Shown in pieces: positions 56,472 through 64,000 of a stretch of DNA of 64,000 bases. Positions within the stretch are counted from its first letter, which is position 1. Every line of letters starts with the position of its first letter. Under the pieces are notes generated by a model. The model was given only the letters and a program-made list of their open reading frames with translations, did no database searches and was not told the DNA's origin. The stretch comes from JBQTIQ01 sp052387955 (lineage in GTDB: Bacteria; Actinomycetota; Acidimicrobiia; Acidimicrobiales; JACDCH01), in assembly GCA_052387955.1 (NCBI GenBank), contig JBQTIQ010000040.1, forward strand, positions 1 to 64,000, in the 5' to 3' direction. Both the position numbers and the translations under genes were made by a program.

Positions 56472-57658
56472 CGGCGGCGCACCGCTGGGTCGACACCGCG
56501 GCACGCTTCGACGAGGTCGTCTCCGCCCTCGACGGGGAGCCGGCGATCGCCCTCGACACCGAGTTCCATCGGGAGCGCACCTACTACCCGCAGGTCGCGC
56601 TGGTGCAATTGGCCTGGGGCGACCCGGCTGCCCCCGACATCGTCCTGGTCGACACCCTCGCCGTCGACCTCGCGCCGCTGGCCCCGGTGCTGGCCGGTCC
56701 CACGACGGTGGTGATGCACGCGGCCCAGCAGGACCTCGAGGTGCTCCTGCGGACCTGCGCCACCCTGCCGTCGCGCCTCTTCGATACCCAGTTGGCGGCC
56801 GGGTTCGCGGGCCACAACATGCCGTCGCTGGCCAACCTCGTACAGGCCCTTCTCGGCCGTCGGCTGCCCAAGGGTGACCGTCTGGCCGACTGGCTGCACC
56901 GGCCTCTGACCGACGACGAGCGGTCCTACGCCGCCAGCGACGTCGTGCACCTGCTCGACCTGCACGACCGGTTGCGCACCGATCTCGACGGCGGCGGGCG
57001 GCTCGGATGGGCCGAGGACGAATGCGCCGAGCTACTGGCACGCGCCCAGAACGCCCGCGATCCCGACGAGGCGTGGTGGAAGGTCAAGGAAGCCCGCCAA
57101 CTACGGGGCGAGGCAGTGGGCGTGGCCCAGGCTCTGGCTGCGTGGCGGGAACGGCGAGCCGCCGAGGTGGACCAGCCGGTGCGCTTCGTCCTGCCCGACC
57201 TGGCGCTCGTGAGCATCGCCCAACGCCCGCCGGCCGGCGCCGACGCCCTGCGCCGAGTCCGTGGGCTCGACGGCCGCCACCTCCGCGACGGCGCCGTCGA
57301 CGGGATCCTGGGCGCGGTCCAGGCCGGCCGCGAGCTGCCTCGCTCGCGCCTGCGGCTCCCGCCCGCCAGCGACGTCGAACGCGAGCTGCGACCGGCGGTC
57401 GCGCTGGTGTCGGCGTGGGTCAGCCAGCTCGGCCGCGAACTACGCATCGACCCCGCCCTGCTTGCCACCCGGGGCGATCTCGAGGCGTTCCTGCGCAAGG
57501 ACATGTCGGGCCGGCTGTGGTCGGGCTGGCGCCACGACGTCGTCGGCGACGCGGTGCAGCGCCTGGTCGGGGGAGAGGCGGCGCTGGCCTTCGACGGCCG
57601 AGGCGGCCTGGTCCTCGAGGCGCGGTCCCGCCTGCCGGTACCCCAGCCGGCTGGGTAG
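56468..57658 (+). CDS. RNase D-like 3'-5' exonuclease with HRDC domain
   Basis: A 396-residue exonuclease of the DEDDy superfamily. ALDTEFHRERTYYP near 27 has the first DE pair, VVMHAAQQDLEVL near 78 the second Asp, and ERSYAASDVVHLLDL near 158 the Tyr and last Asp. An HRDC nucleic-acid-binding domain follows (WWKVKEARQLRGE near 202 and onward). RNase D trims tRNA and other stable RNA 3' ends. TTG 56468 overlaps the rhodanese stop and is the first start in frame close to the domain. Confidence 0.88.
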   Translation: MTAAHRWVDTAARFDEVVSALDGEPAIALDTEFHRERTYYPQVALVQLAWGDPAAPDIVLVDTLAVDLAPLAPVLAGPTTVVMHAAQQDLEVLLRTCATLPSRLFDTQLAAGFAGHNMPSLANLVQALLGRRLPKGDRLADWLHRPLTDDERSYAASDVVHLLDLHDRLRTDLDGGGRLGWAEDECAELLARAQNARDPDEAWWKVKEARQLRGEAVGVAQALAAWRERRAAEVDQPVRFVLPDLALVSIAQRPPAGADALRRVRGLDGRHLRDGAVDGILGAVQAGRELPRSRLRLPPASDVERELRPAVALVSAWVSQLGRELRIDPALLATRGDLEAFLRKDMSGRLWSGWRHDVVGDAVQRLVGGEAALAFDGRGGLVLEARSRLPVPQPAG

Positions 57659-57673
57659 CGTCCGGGGCCCACG

Positions 57674-59245
57674 TCAGGCGGTGGGGCGCAGCACCACGGC
57701 TCGATCGGGAGCGAGATGGTACGCACTCGCCCCGTAGGGGAGGGTGGCGCCTTCGGCGATGCCGTCGCTCGCCACCTCGATGACCCAGCCGTCGGCCACT
57801 TCGGCCGGGACCGCCCGTTCCTCGGCGGCGAAGTTGACGATCACCCGCCGTCGGTCACCGTCGACCTCCCGGTCGTAGGCCACGACCTCCTCGAGCGGGC
57901 CGAGCAGCCGCAGCTCGCCGCCTCGGAGGGCCGGCGAGGTGCGTCGGGCCCTGAGGAGGCGGCGGTACAGGTGGAGTACCGACCGGCTGTCACCCCGCTG
58001 CGTCTCGACCGAACTGGCGGCAGCGTCGGGCGGGAAGGGCAGCCACGGCTCGGCACCGTCCCAGCCGTGAGGAGCAGACGGCGTCCACGGCAGCGGGGCT
58101 CGGCAGCCGTCACGACTTCCGGGATCGACCACCCTTGCCGGCGGGACGATGGCGTCCTGCAGGCCCAGCTCTTCGCCCTGGTAGAGGAACGGCGTGCCCC
58201 GCAGCGTGAGCAGCATGACGGCCGCCGCCCGGGCCCGGGCCTCGGTACCGAACCGGCTGCGATGACGGGGGCTGTCGTGGTTCGACAGGGCCCACGTCGG
58301 CCACGCGCCGACGGGGCCCAGCTGGGCGCGCACCTCGTCGATGGCGGCCCGCCACGCCGGCGCCTGCCAAGGTTCGAGCAGGGGCGGGAAGTTGAAGGAG
58401 AGGTGCAGCTCATCGCCGGCGCCGTAGTAGGTGGCCACCTTGGCCGTGTCCAGGAGGTAGACCTCGCCGACTGCGACCCGGTCGCCTTGGTAGGCGTCGA
58501 GCACCTTGCGCACACCTCGCAGGATGGAATGGGTGAAGGGTGGGTCGAAGCGTTCGTCGCCGCCGAGGACGCCGCGGGGGTCGTCGACATCGGCGAAGTC
58601 GGCCCGCTTGGCCAGGGCGTGGGCCACGTCGATGCGGAAGCCGTCGACCCCCCGGTCGAGCCAGAACCGCAGGGTGGCGTGCATCGCCGCCACGACCTCG
58701 GGGTTGCGCCAGTTCAGGTCGGGCTGCTCGGGCAGGAACAGGTGCAGGTAGTACTGGCCGGTGGGCGCGTCGAAGGCCCAGGCCGGCTCGCCGGTGAACG
58801 CCGACGTCCAGTTGTTCGGCGGCCCTCCGTCGGGCGCCGGGTCGCGCCACACGTACCAGTCGCGGCAGGGCTCGTCGGTCGCCGACCGCGACGAGGCGAA
58901 CCACGGGTGACGGCTCGAGGTGTGGTTCGGCACCCAGTCGAGCAGCACCCGGATGCCGCGACCATGGGCCTCGGCCACGAGGGCGTCGAAGCCGTCCAGG
59001 TCACCGAAGACCGGGTCGACGTCGCAGTAGTCGGCCACGTCGTAGCCGAAGTCGCACATGGGGGAAGGGAAGATGGGGGAGAGCCACAGCGCGTCGATCC
59101 CGAGCCAGTCGAGGTACTCGAGCCGCGACCGAAGGCCCTCCAGGTCGCCGATGCCGTCGCCGGAGTGGTCGGCGAACGATCTCGGGTAGATCTGGTAGAC
59201 GACGGCATCCTTCCACCAGGGTGAGGGGCTCACGTCGATGACCAT
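57674..59245 (-). CDS. GH13 alpha-glucosidase (oligo-1,6-glucosidase / trehalose family)
   Basis: A 523-residue glycoside hydrolase of family 13. The (beta/alpha)8 motifs are complete: LLDWVPNHTS near 100, nucleophile Asp in GFRIDVAHAL near 200, acid/base Glu in VAVGEVYLLD near 262, and the transition-state Asp in LSNHDSPRHRS near 330. SFADHSGDGIGDLEG near the N terminus points to the alpha-glucosidase subfamily. No signal peptide, so it is cytoplasmic and acts on short alpha-glucans or trehalose-related sugars. The start is ATG 59245. Confidence 0.92.
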   Translation of the reverse strand: MVIDVSPSPWWKDAVVYQIYPRSFADHSGDGIGDLEGLRSRLEYLDWLGIDALWLSPIFPSPMCDFGYDVADYCDVDPVFGDLDGFDALVAEAHGRGIRVLLDWVPNHTSSRHPWFASSRSATDEPCRDWYVWRDPAPDGGPPNNWTSAFTGEPAWAFDAPTGQYYLHLFLPEQPDLNWRNPEVVAAMHATLRFWLDRGVDGFRIDVAHALAKRADFADVDDPRGVLGGDERFDPPFTHSILRGVRKVLDAYQGDRVAVGEVYLLDTAKVATYYGAGDELHLSFNFPPLLEPWQAPAWRAAIDEVRAQLGPVGAWPTWALSNHDSPRHRSRFGTEARARAAAVMLLTLRGTPFLYQGEELGLQDAIVPPARVVDPGSRDGCRAPLPWTPSAPHGWDGAEPWLPFPPDAAASSVETQRGDSRSVLHLYRRLLRARRTSPALRGGELRLLGPLEEVVAYDREVDGDRRRVIVNFAAEERAVPAEVADGWVIEVASDGIAEGATLPYGASAYHLAPDRAVVLRPTA

Positions 59246-59297
59246 ACGGGCTCGGTTACAATGCCGCCCCGAACCTGCACCGACGTGGGAGCTCGAC

Positions 59298-59501
59298 GTG
59301 AAGAAGGGTCGTCATCGCCGCTTCGAAGAAGCGCGCGCCCTGAAGCGGACCTCGGACAATCTCGACGAGCTCTTCGGCCCCGAGGACGCCGAGCCCTGTG
59401 CGGAATGCGGGGCCCAGCCTGGCGCCGACCACGCCGCGTGGTGCCTCGTCGGGAAGGAAGAGGCGGAAAACGATATCGAGAGCAGCGCCGACGACTGGTA
59501 G
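59298..59501 (+). CDS. Small Cys-rich hypothetical protein
   Basis: A 67-residue protein from GTG 59298, divergent from the GH13 gene. The N terminus is very basic (MKKGRHRRFEEARALKR), the middle is acidic, and a Cys cluster follows (CAEC, then WC after a His). This cluster could bind one metal ion. A TACAAT at 59257-59262 could be its -10. TypA lies 70 bp downstream. An in-frame ATG at 59238 would place the start inside the divergent gene's 5' end. Function is unknown. Confidence 0.6.
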   Translation: MKKGRHRRFEEARALKRTSDNLDELFGPEDAEPCAECGAQPGADHAAWCLVGKEEAENDIESSADDW

Positions 59502-59532
59502 TCGTGCCCCCATCGGGGGCACAGGTCCCCGG

Positions 59533-59563
59533 TTGACGCTCTCCCCGACCCGAACGGTGTGAA
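59533..59563 (+). promoter_or_regulatory. Possible leaderless promoter of typA
   Basis: TTGACG at 59533-59538 could be a -35 box. A weak -10 such as TGTGAA at 59558-59563 lies 19 nt further on, and ATG 59571 would then be next to the transcription start. No Shine-Dalgarno precedes the ATG. This is pattern-reading only. Confidence 0.3.
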
Positions 59564-59570
59564 CCCTCCT

Positions 59571-61448
59571 ATGCCCCCCCAAACCGCGGGTGACGTCCGG
59601 ACCGCTCCGGCCTCGTCGCTGACCGCTCCCGCCCTGCGCTCGATCGCGCTCGTCGCCCACGTCGATCACGGCAAGACCACGCTCGTCGACGCCATGCTGC
59701 GCCAGACCGGCGTGTTCCGCGCCCATCAGCAGCTGACCGAACGGGTCATGGACTCCAACGACCAGGAGCGCGAGCGGGGCATCACGATCCTGGCCAAAGC
59801 GGCGTCGATCATGTGGCGGGGGACCCGCATCAACCTGGTCGACACGCCCGGGCACGCCGATTTCGGGGGGGAGGTCGAGCGGGCGCTGGCCATGGTCGAC
59901 GGCGTCCTGTTGCTGGTCGATGCGGCCGAGGGCCCGCTCCCCCAGACCCGCTACGTCCTGTCGAAGTCGCTGGCCGCTGGCCTGCGCACGGTTGTCGTGC
60001 TCAACAAGGTCGACCGCCACGACGCCCGGCCCGACGAGGTCCTCTCCGAGGTCGAGGAGCTGTTCTTGGACCTCGGCCCGCCGCTCGAGCTGCTCGACTT
60101 CCCGGTCGTGTCCGTCATCGCCCGCGAGGGAAGATCGGCGCTGGGCGTCGCCATGCCCGGCCCTGATGCCGACCTGTCGGCCCTGCTCGACTGCGTGCTC
60201 GACACCATCGCTTCTCCCACCGGCGACCCGATTGCACCGCTGCAGGCGTTGGTGACCAACCTCGACGCCTCCGAGTACCTGGGCCGCCTCGCCCTGGGCC
60301 GGGTGGTGCGGGGCACCCTGCGCAAGGGTGACACCGTGGCGCTGCTCGACGAGGAGGTCGCCGAGGGCCAGGCCCCGGTGAAGCGCCGCCTCACCCAGCT
60401 GCTCGGCTTCGACGGCATCAGCCGGGTCGAGGTCGACGAACGCCGGGCCGGCGACCTCTTCGTCGTGGCCGGGTTCCCCGAGGTCGAGATCGGCGACACG
60501 TTGGCGGACCCGCAGGTGCCCGAAGCGCTGACCCGGCTCTCGGTCGACGAACCGGTGCTGCGGATGACCTTCGGGGTGAACACCTCACCGCTGGCGGGCC
60601 GGGAGGGCCAGTACCTCACATCGCGGCACCTCCGCGACCGCCTCGACCGCGAGGTCCTGGGGAACGTATCGATCCGCCTGGAGGACACGGGGTCACCGGA
60701 CGTGATCGAGGTCGCCGGCCGGGGCGAGCTCCAACTGGCCGTGCTGATCGAATCGATGCGACGTGAGGGCTACGAGATGCAGGTGTCGCGGCCCGAGGTC
60801 ATCGTGCGCGAGGCCGCCGGCAAGCGCCTCGAGCCCCTCGAACGGCTGGTGATCGACGTCCCCGACGAGCATGTAGGCACCGTCACCCAGGCCCTCGCCC
60901 CCCGCAAGGGCCTCGTCGTCGACGTGCGCCCCGGCGACACCGGCCGGACGATCCTGACCGCCGAGGCCCCGGCCCGGGGCCTGATCGGCTTCCGTTCGTT
61001 GTTGCTCACCTCGACCCGGGGCACCGCGCTGATGCACCAGCACCACGCCGGCTGGGTGCCGTGGGCGGGTGACCTGCCCCATCGTCAGGGCGGGGCCATG
61101 ATCGCCGACCGTGCCGGCCCCGCCACCGGCTACGCCCTCGACAATCTGCAGGCCCGGGGCGAGTTCTTCCTCTCGCCCGGCGACGAGGTCTACGAGGGCC
61201 TCGTCACCGGCGAGAGCAGCCGGGGCGACGACATGGTGGTCAACATCACCCGCGAGAAGCAGAAGACCAACATCCGCACCCACAGCCACGACGACGGTGT
61301 GAAGCTGCCACCGCCACGGACGCTGACGTTGGAGGCGGCCATGGAATGGATCGCCGACGACGAGCTGGTCGAGATCACGCCAGTCTCGTTACGGGTACGC
61401 AAGCGGGTCCTGCGCGAGCAGGACCGGCGAAGGTCGGCGAAGAACTAG
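59571..61448 (+). CDS. typA: Translational GTPase TypA/BipA
   Basis: About 625 residues. The GTPase domain shows AHVDHGKTTLVD near 32, DTPGHADFGGEVER near 89 and NKVDRHDARP near 145. Domains II, III and V follow, and the TypA-specific C-terminal region contains KQKTNIRTHSHDDGVKL. The protein binds the ribosome and aids assembly and stress or cold response. The start is ATG 59571; GTG 59559 is an alternative. It ends 5 bp before the next gene. Confidence 0.95.
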   Translation: MPPQTAGDVRTAPASSLTAPALRSIALVAHVDHGKTTLVDAMLRQTGVFRAHQQLTERVMDSNDQERERGITILAKAASIMWRGTRINLVDTPGHADFGGEVERALAMVDGVLLLVDAAEGPLPQTRYVLSKSLAAGLRTVVVLNKVDRHDARPDEVLSEVEELFLDLGPPLELLDFPVVSVIAREGRSALGVAMPGPDADLSALLDCVLDTIASPTGDPIAPLQALVTNLDASEYLGRLALGRVVRGTLRKGDTVALLDEEVAEGQAPVKRRLTQLLGFDGISRVEVDERRAGDLFVVAGFPEVEIGDTLADPQVPEALTRLSVDEPVLRMTFGVNTSPLAGREGQYLTSRHLRDRLDREVLGNVSIRLEDTGSPDVIEVAGRGELQLAVLIESMRREGYEMQVSRPEVIVREAAGKRLEPLERLVIDVPDEHVGTVTQALAPRKGLVVDVRPGDTGRTILTAEAPARGLIGFRSLLLTSTRGTALMHQHHAGWVPWAGDLPHRQGGAMIADRAGPATGYALDNLQARGEFFLSPGDEVYEGLVTGESSRGDDMVVNITREKQKTNIRTHSHDDGVKLPPPRTLTLEAAMEWIADDELVEITPVSLRVRKRVLREQDRRRSAKN

Positions 61449-61453
61449 CCGGG

Positions 61454-62749
61454 GTGGGATCTGGGGGGCGGGACTTTTTCGACCGGCTGGCGCGGGCGCG
61501 CCCGGGACACCGGGACGCAGCAACGGCGACGGCGAAGGCGCGCCGATCCAAGTTCGGCGTCACCGGCACAGTGCGCCGGTGGCGATCGGGCGACGTCGCC
61601 GGCCTGCGCCGGGCGACTGCCTTCGGCACCGGGGTCGTGCTGGTGCTCGGCGTCGTCGCCGTCGGCGTGAAGCAGGACTCGCTGGCCGACCCGCAGGCCC
61701 TCGCCCTCGAAGGGGCGCCGACGTCGACCGCGGCGGTGCCCGGCACCGCCGCCAGCCTCGCCCCCGTGCCCTCGCCGGCGAGCACCGAAGCGGCCACGAC
61801 CGCGCCCACCACGGCCGCCACCGCAGCCCCGACGGTGGCGCCGACGACCGCGGCCCCCACCCCGACCACGGCCAGCCCCCCGCCACCGCCCCCGACCGGT
61901 CCCGCCCCGTTGTCCCAGGTCCAGCCGGGAGCGCCGCTGCCGGCGCCAGGGGCCTTCACGATGCAGCCGTACTACGGGCTCGGCGCCTGGATCGACGTGT
62001 ACGACTGGTCCTACGCCATCGCCGGCGACCCGCCGCCCTTCGACCTCCCCGACATCGATCGCATGGCCGCACTCGGGGTCCAGACCCTCTACATGCAGCC
62101 GGTGCGCTGGGACGTGGCCGAGGACATCCTCGAGCACGACCGGGTCGTGGCCATCATGAACCGGGCCCGGGCCAACGGCATACGAGTGGTGGCCTGGTAC
62201 CTACCCGACCTCCGGGACCCGGCCAGCGACTTGCGCCACCTGCTCGCCATTGCCCGGCTGCCCATCGACGGCCTCGGCATCGACATCGAGTCCAGGACGG
62301 TCGAGGACATCGCGGTGCGCAACCAGCGCCTGGTCGAGTTGTCAGCCGAACTGCGCAATCGCCTCGGGAGCCAGGTGCTCTCGGCCATCGTGCTCCCGCC
62401 CGTCGTCATGGAGGACGTGAACCCCAACTACTGGCCGGGCCACCCGTGGGCCGCGCTGGCGCCCTACTACGACGTCTGGCAACCGATGTCGTACTTCACC
62501 GGGCGGCGGGCACCATGGCGCGACGCCTACGCTTACACGGCCGTCAACATCGACCGGATCCGGGCCTACATCGGTCAGCCCGACGCCGTGGTCCACTCGA
62601 TCGGCGGGATCGGCGACCTCACCACCATCGAGGACATCCAGGGGATGCTCCGGGCGTCGGAGGAGCGGGGCGCGATCGGCGGCAGCATCTACGACTACCG
62701 CACCACCCACGACGCCCTCTGGCCCGAGCTCCAACGGTTCCGCCGCTAG
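61454..62749 (+). CDS. Membrane-anchored TIM-barrel-like protein, unknown function
   Basis: A 431-residue protein from GTG 61454. A basic cytoplasmic segment (about residues 1-50) leads to one membrane helix (about 54-73, TGVVLVLGVVAVGV). A Thr/Ala/Pro-rich linker of about 65 residues follows, then a domain of about 260 residues on the outside. That domain alternates strands and helices with a barrel-like rhythm (IDRMAALGVQTLYMQ, ANGIRVVAWYLPD, LPIDGLGIDIES, DVWQPMSYFTGR). An acidic pair in GIDIES could be catalytic, as in glycoside-hydrolase-like barrels, but I cannot assign a family. Confidence 0.65.
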   Translation: MGSGGRDFFDRLARARPGHRDAATATAKARRSKFGVTGTVRRWRSGDVAGLRRATAFGTGVVLVLGVVAVGVKQDSLADPQALALEGAPTSTAAVPGTAASLAPVPSPASTEAATTAPTTAATAAPTVAPTTAAPTPTTASPPPPPPTGPAPLSQVQPGAPLPAPGAFTMQPYYGLGAWIDVYDWSYAIAGDPPPFDLPDIDRMAALGVQTLYMQPVRWDVAEDILEHDRVVAIMNRARANGIRVVAWYLPDLRDPASDLRHLLAIARLPIDGLGIDIESRTVEDIAVRNQRLVELSAELRNRLGSQVLSAIVLPPVVMEDVNPNYWPGHPWAALAPYYDVWQPMSYFTGRRAPWRDAYAYTAVNIDRIRAYIGQPDAVVHSIGGIGDLTTIEDIQGMLRASEERGAIGGSIYDYRTTHDALWPELQRFRR

Positions 62750-62801
62750 CGCTAGCGCCAGGTCACCGCCCCGGCAAGAAGCGCCCGGGCCACCAGCACC
62801 A

Positions 62802-63767
62802 TCACGCCACTCCGGCCAGCTCGATGGCCCGGGTGATGTCCCTGGCGTTGCGGACCACCACCGTGGGGTGGCCGTGGGCGCGGGCGCTGAGGGCTGCCTG
62901 CGTCACCGCCGGGTCGGAGCCCTCGACGGCGACATCGACGAGGACGCCTCCGACCAGCACGCCGTAGAGCCCGTCGGGCCCCGCCCGGTGCCGGGACAGG
63001 AAACGCACCGGAGCGGCGCTGACGGTGCCCTGCTCGACCCGGCAGAGGGTACGCACGCCGGCGCGGGCGAGGCCGTCGAGCAGATAGACGACGAGGCCAT
63101 GGAGCCGACGGGTGTGGTCGTCGCACAACGCGGCCACCGCCGCCCCCGAAACGGGTTCGGCCGCCCGTTCCAGCACGGCGACAGCCTCGGCGTAGGAGCG
63201 GGACTTCGTGCCGGTCCGGGCCTTGCGCAGGTCCCGGCCCGTCGGCCGGTCCCGGGATACCGAGAGCAGGGTGCGGTGCTCCAGGTAGCGACCGGCCAGC
63301 GCGCCGGCCCGGCGCATGTGGCGGACCTTCTCGTCGGCGGGCGAGTCGCCCTCGCCGACTCCGGGCCCGGGATCGCCGTCACGGGCCGCGTCCCGCAGGC
63401 GCTTCAGGGCGTGGGCCAGCACCTGGTTCTCGGCGGTGTCGTAGGCCTTGACCGGCGATGCGCACACGAGCGCGTTGTGAGCGCCGGGGCTGGCGGCCCG
63501 GGCGGCGATGGTCTCGGCCCACAGGATCGTCCCCCGAACGTCGCCGGTGGTGCGGATCGGCCTGCTGGTGGTCGCTATCGACAGCGACCGGACGATCTCG
63601 GGAAGCCGGTCGAGCAGCGCCTCCGCCTCCGCCGAGACGGCCAGGGCGACGCCCACCACGTGGCGGGCGCCGTGAGGCGCCATGCCGGTCAACGCCTCGA
63701 CCGCGCCGGCGGGGTCCATCGGCCGTACCAGCCGGTCCCACAGCGCCACCGTCGCCTCGTCGCCCAT
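62802..63767 (-). CDS. Hypothetical protein, partly nuclease-like
   Basis: A 321-residue soluble protein, ATG 63767. The first half is helical. YDTAENQVLAHALKRLRD near 134 recalls the ENR/ENQ helix of proteins linked to McrBC-type or PD-(D/E)XK nucleases. The C-terminal third has alternating strands (VEQGTVSAAPVRFLSRH, GVLVGGVLVDVAVEG, HPTVVVRNARD) that could be such a fold, but the catalytic Asp/Glu/Lys set cannot be picked with confidence. No restriction or McrB-like gene is nearby. Function is unknown. Confidence 0.6.
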   Translation of the reverse strand: MGDEATVALWDRLVRPMDPAGAVEALTGMAPHGARHVVGVALAVSAEAEALLDRLPEIVRSLSIATTSRPIRTTGDVRGTILWAETIAARAASPGAHNALVCASPVKAYDTAENQVLAHALKRLRDAARDGDPGPGVGEGDSPADEKVRHMRRAGALAGRYLEHRTLLSVSRDRPTGRDLRKARTGTKSRSYAEAVAVLERAAEPVSGAAVAALCDDHTRRLHGLVVYLLDGLARAGVRTLCRVEQGTVSAAPVRFLSRHRAGPDGLYGVLVGGVLVDVAVEGSDPAVTQAALSARAHGHPTVVVRNARDITRAIELAGVA

Positions 63768-64000
63768 CGGCCCGGCCGTCACGGCCGAGCCGCCGGGGCC
63801 CCGTCGCGGTCGGGCTCGCGGGTGCTCGTTGCCCCCGCATGGCCGTTCATGTTCGGGGGCTGCGCCCCCGGGCCCCATCGTCGCCCGGCTCGATGGCGCT
63901 CGCACCGTCGACCGGGCACCCGGGGGGGATCACAAGGAACGGTGCACCGGTGACCGCGCCGCGACCAGCCATGTTCATCCGAGCAGTTCGACACCGAGCA
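63768..64000. other. Window-end intergenic region
   Basis: No gene is convincing here. It holds family B copy B3 and, at about 63785-63831, a diverged partial copy (GGGGCCCCGTCGCGGTCGGG, then CTCGCGGGTGCTCG). The next gene lies beyond the window. Confidence 0.5.
63848..63903 (+). repeat. Family B dispersed repeat, copy B3, with hairpin
   Basis: Hairpin GGGGGC-TGC-GCCCCC at 63855-63869, tail GGGCCCCATCGTCGCCCGGC, end GATGGCGCTCGC. It differs from B1 by one base over the tail. The bases after it (ACCGTCGACCGGG) resemble those after B2 (CCGGTCGACCGG), so the conserved unit may be longer than 56 bp. Unlike the other copies, it does not follow a gene end within the window. Confidence 0.85.

Overview
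The window is 64 kb of very GC-rich, densely packed bacterial chromosome. About 60 protein genes and one tRNA can be supported. Gene content points to an actinobacterium. It has a GarA-type FHA protein set between gcvH and a MerR gene, followed by a bifunctional-nuclease gene, a second MerR gene and gcvT, an order I recall from Mycobacterium. It also has a DUF3151 gene, a nucleotidyltransferase/phosphomutase fusion of the actinobacterial type, and many GTG/TTG starts with 4-bp stop/start overlaps. The overall mix suggests Acidimicrobiia or a relative, but no single gene proves that. I see no plasmid, phage, CRISPR array or intact insertion sequence; this is core chromosome.

Layout. 1-4.7 kb: der (preceded by an in-frame tandem repeat), a membrane PP2C phosphatase, an acyl-CoA carboxylase beta subunit and a small zinc-ribbon membrane protein. 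4.7-9.1 kb: two unknown genes, then a DNA-damage-flavoured group (alkB with a one-base frameshift, a second 2OG-Fe(II) oxygenase, tRNA-Pro(GGG), a SRAP-domain gene). 9.1-14.2 kb: a DUF2079-like membrane protein, a HIT protein, a CDP-alcohol phosphatidyltransferase and the nucleotidyltransferase/degenerate-phosphomutase fusion. 14.3-24.3 kb: the glycine cleavage region (gcvH, garA, merR, bifunctional nuclease, a RCK potassium channel, merR, gcvT, an internally duplicated membrane protein, and gcvP behind a glycine riboswitch). 24.3-38.3 kb: a three-gene ABC-2 exporter operon, slipin plus NfeD, a fused MFS/spermidine-synthase-like protein, a luciferase-like oxidoreductase, a fused ABC exporter, a class II aldolase, peptide deformylase and a MalY/PatB aminotransferase. 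38.5-49.4 kb: aldehyde dehydrogenase plus class III aminotransferase, NADH pyrophosphatase, an FAD-linked oxidase, a copper ATPase with an operator-like palindrome, a glycerophosphodiesterase, an acyl-CoA synthetase and a SirB1-like protein. 49.5-64 kb: a secreted miniprotein, patatin, a frameshifted FMN reductase, an ABC exporter, DUF3151, flavin reductase, a metzincin-like lipoprotein, mobA, rhodanese, an RNase D-like exonuclease, GH13, typA, a secreted TIM-barrel-like protein and an unknown gene.

Most genes are housekeeping. The unusual material is mostly non-coding. Two families of dispersed GC-rich repeats sit at gene ends: family A, with its consensus around TTCCCCGGCCACGCAGG, and family B, built on the hairpin GGGGGCTGCGCCCCC. 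A 3 x 72 bp tandem array of family A reads in frame into der. The deformylase leader carries a perfect 15-bp hairpin, and the copper ATPase has a palindrome overlapping an apparently leaderless promoter. Two conserved genes carry clean single-base frameshifts, so either recent decay or sequence error must be considered.
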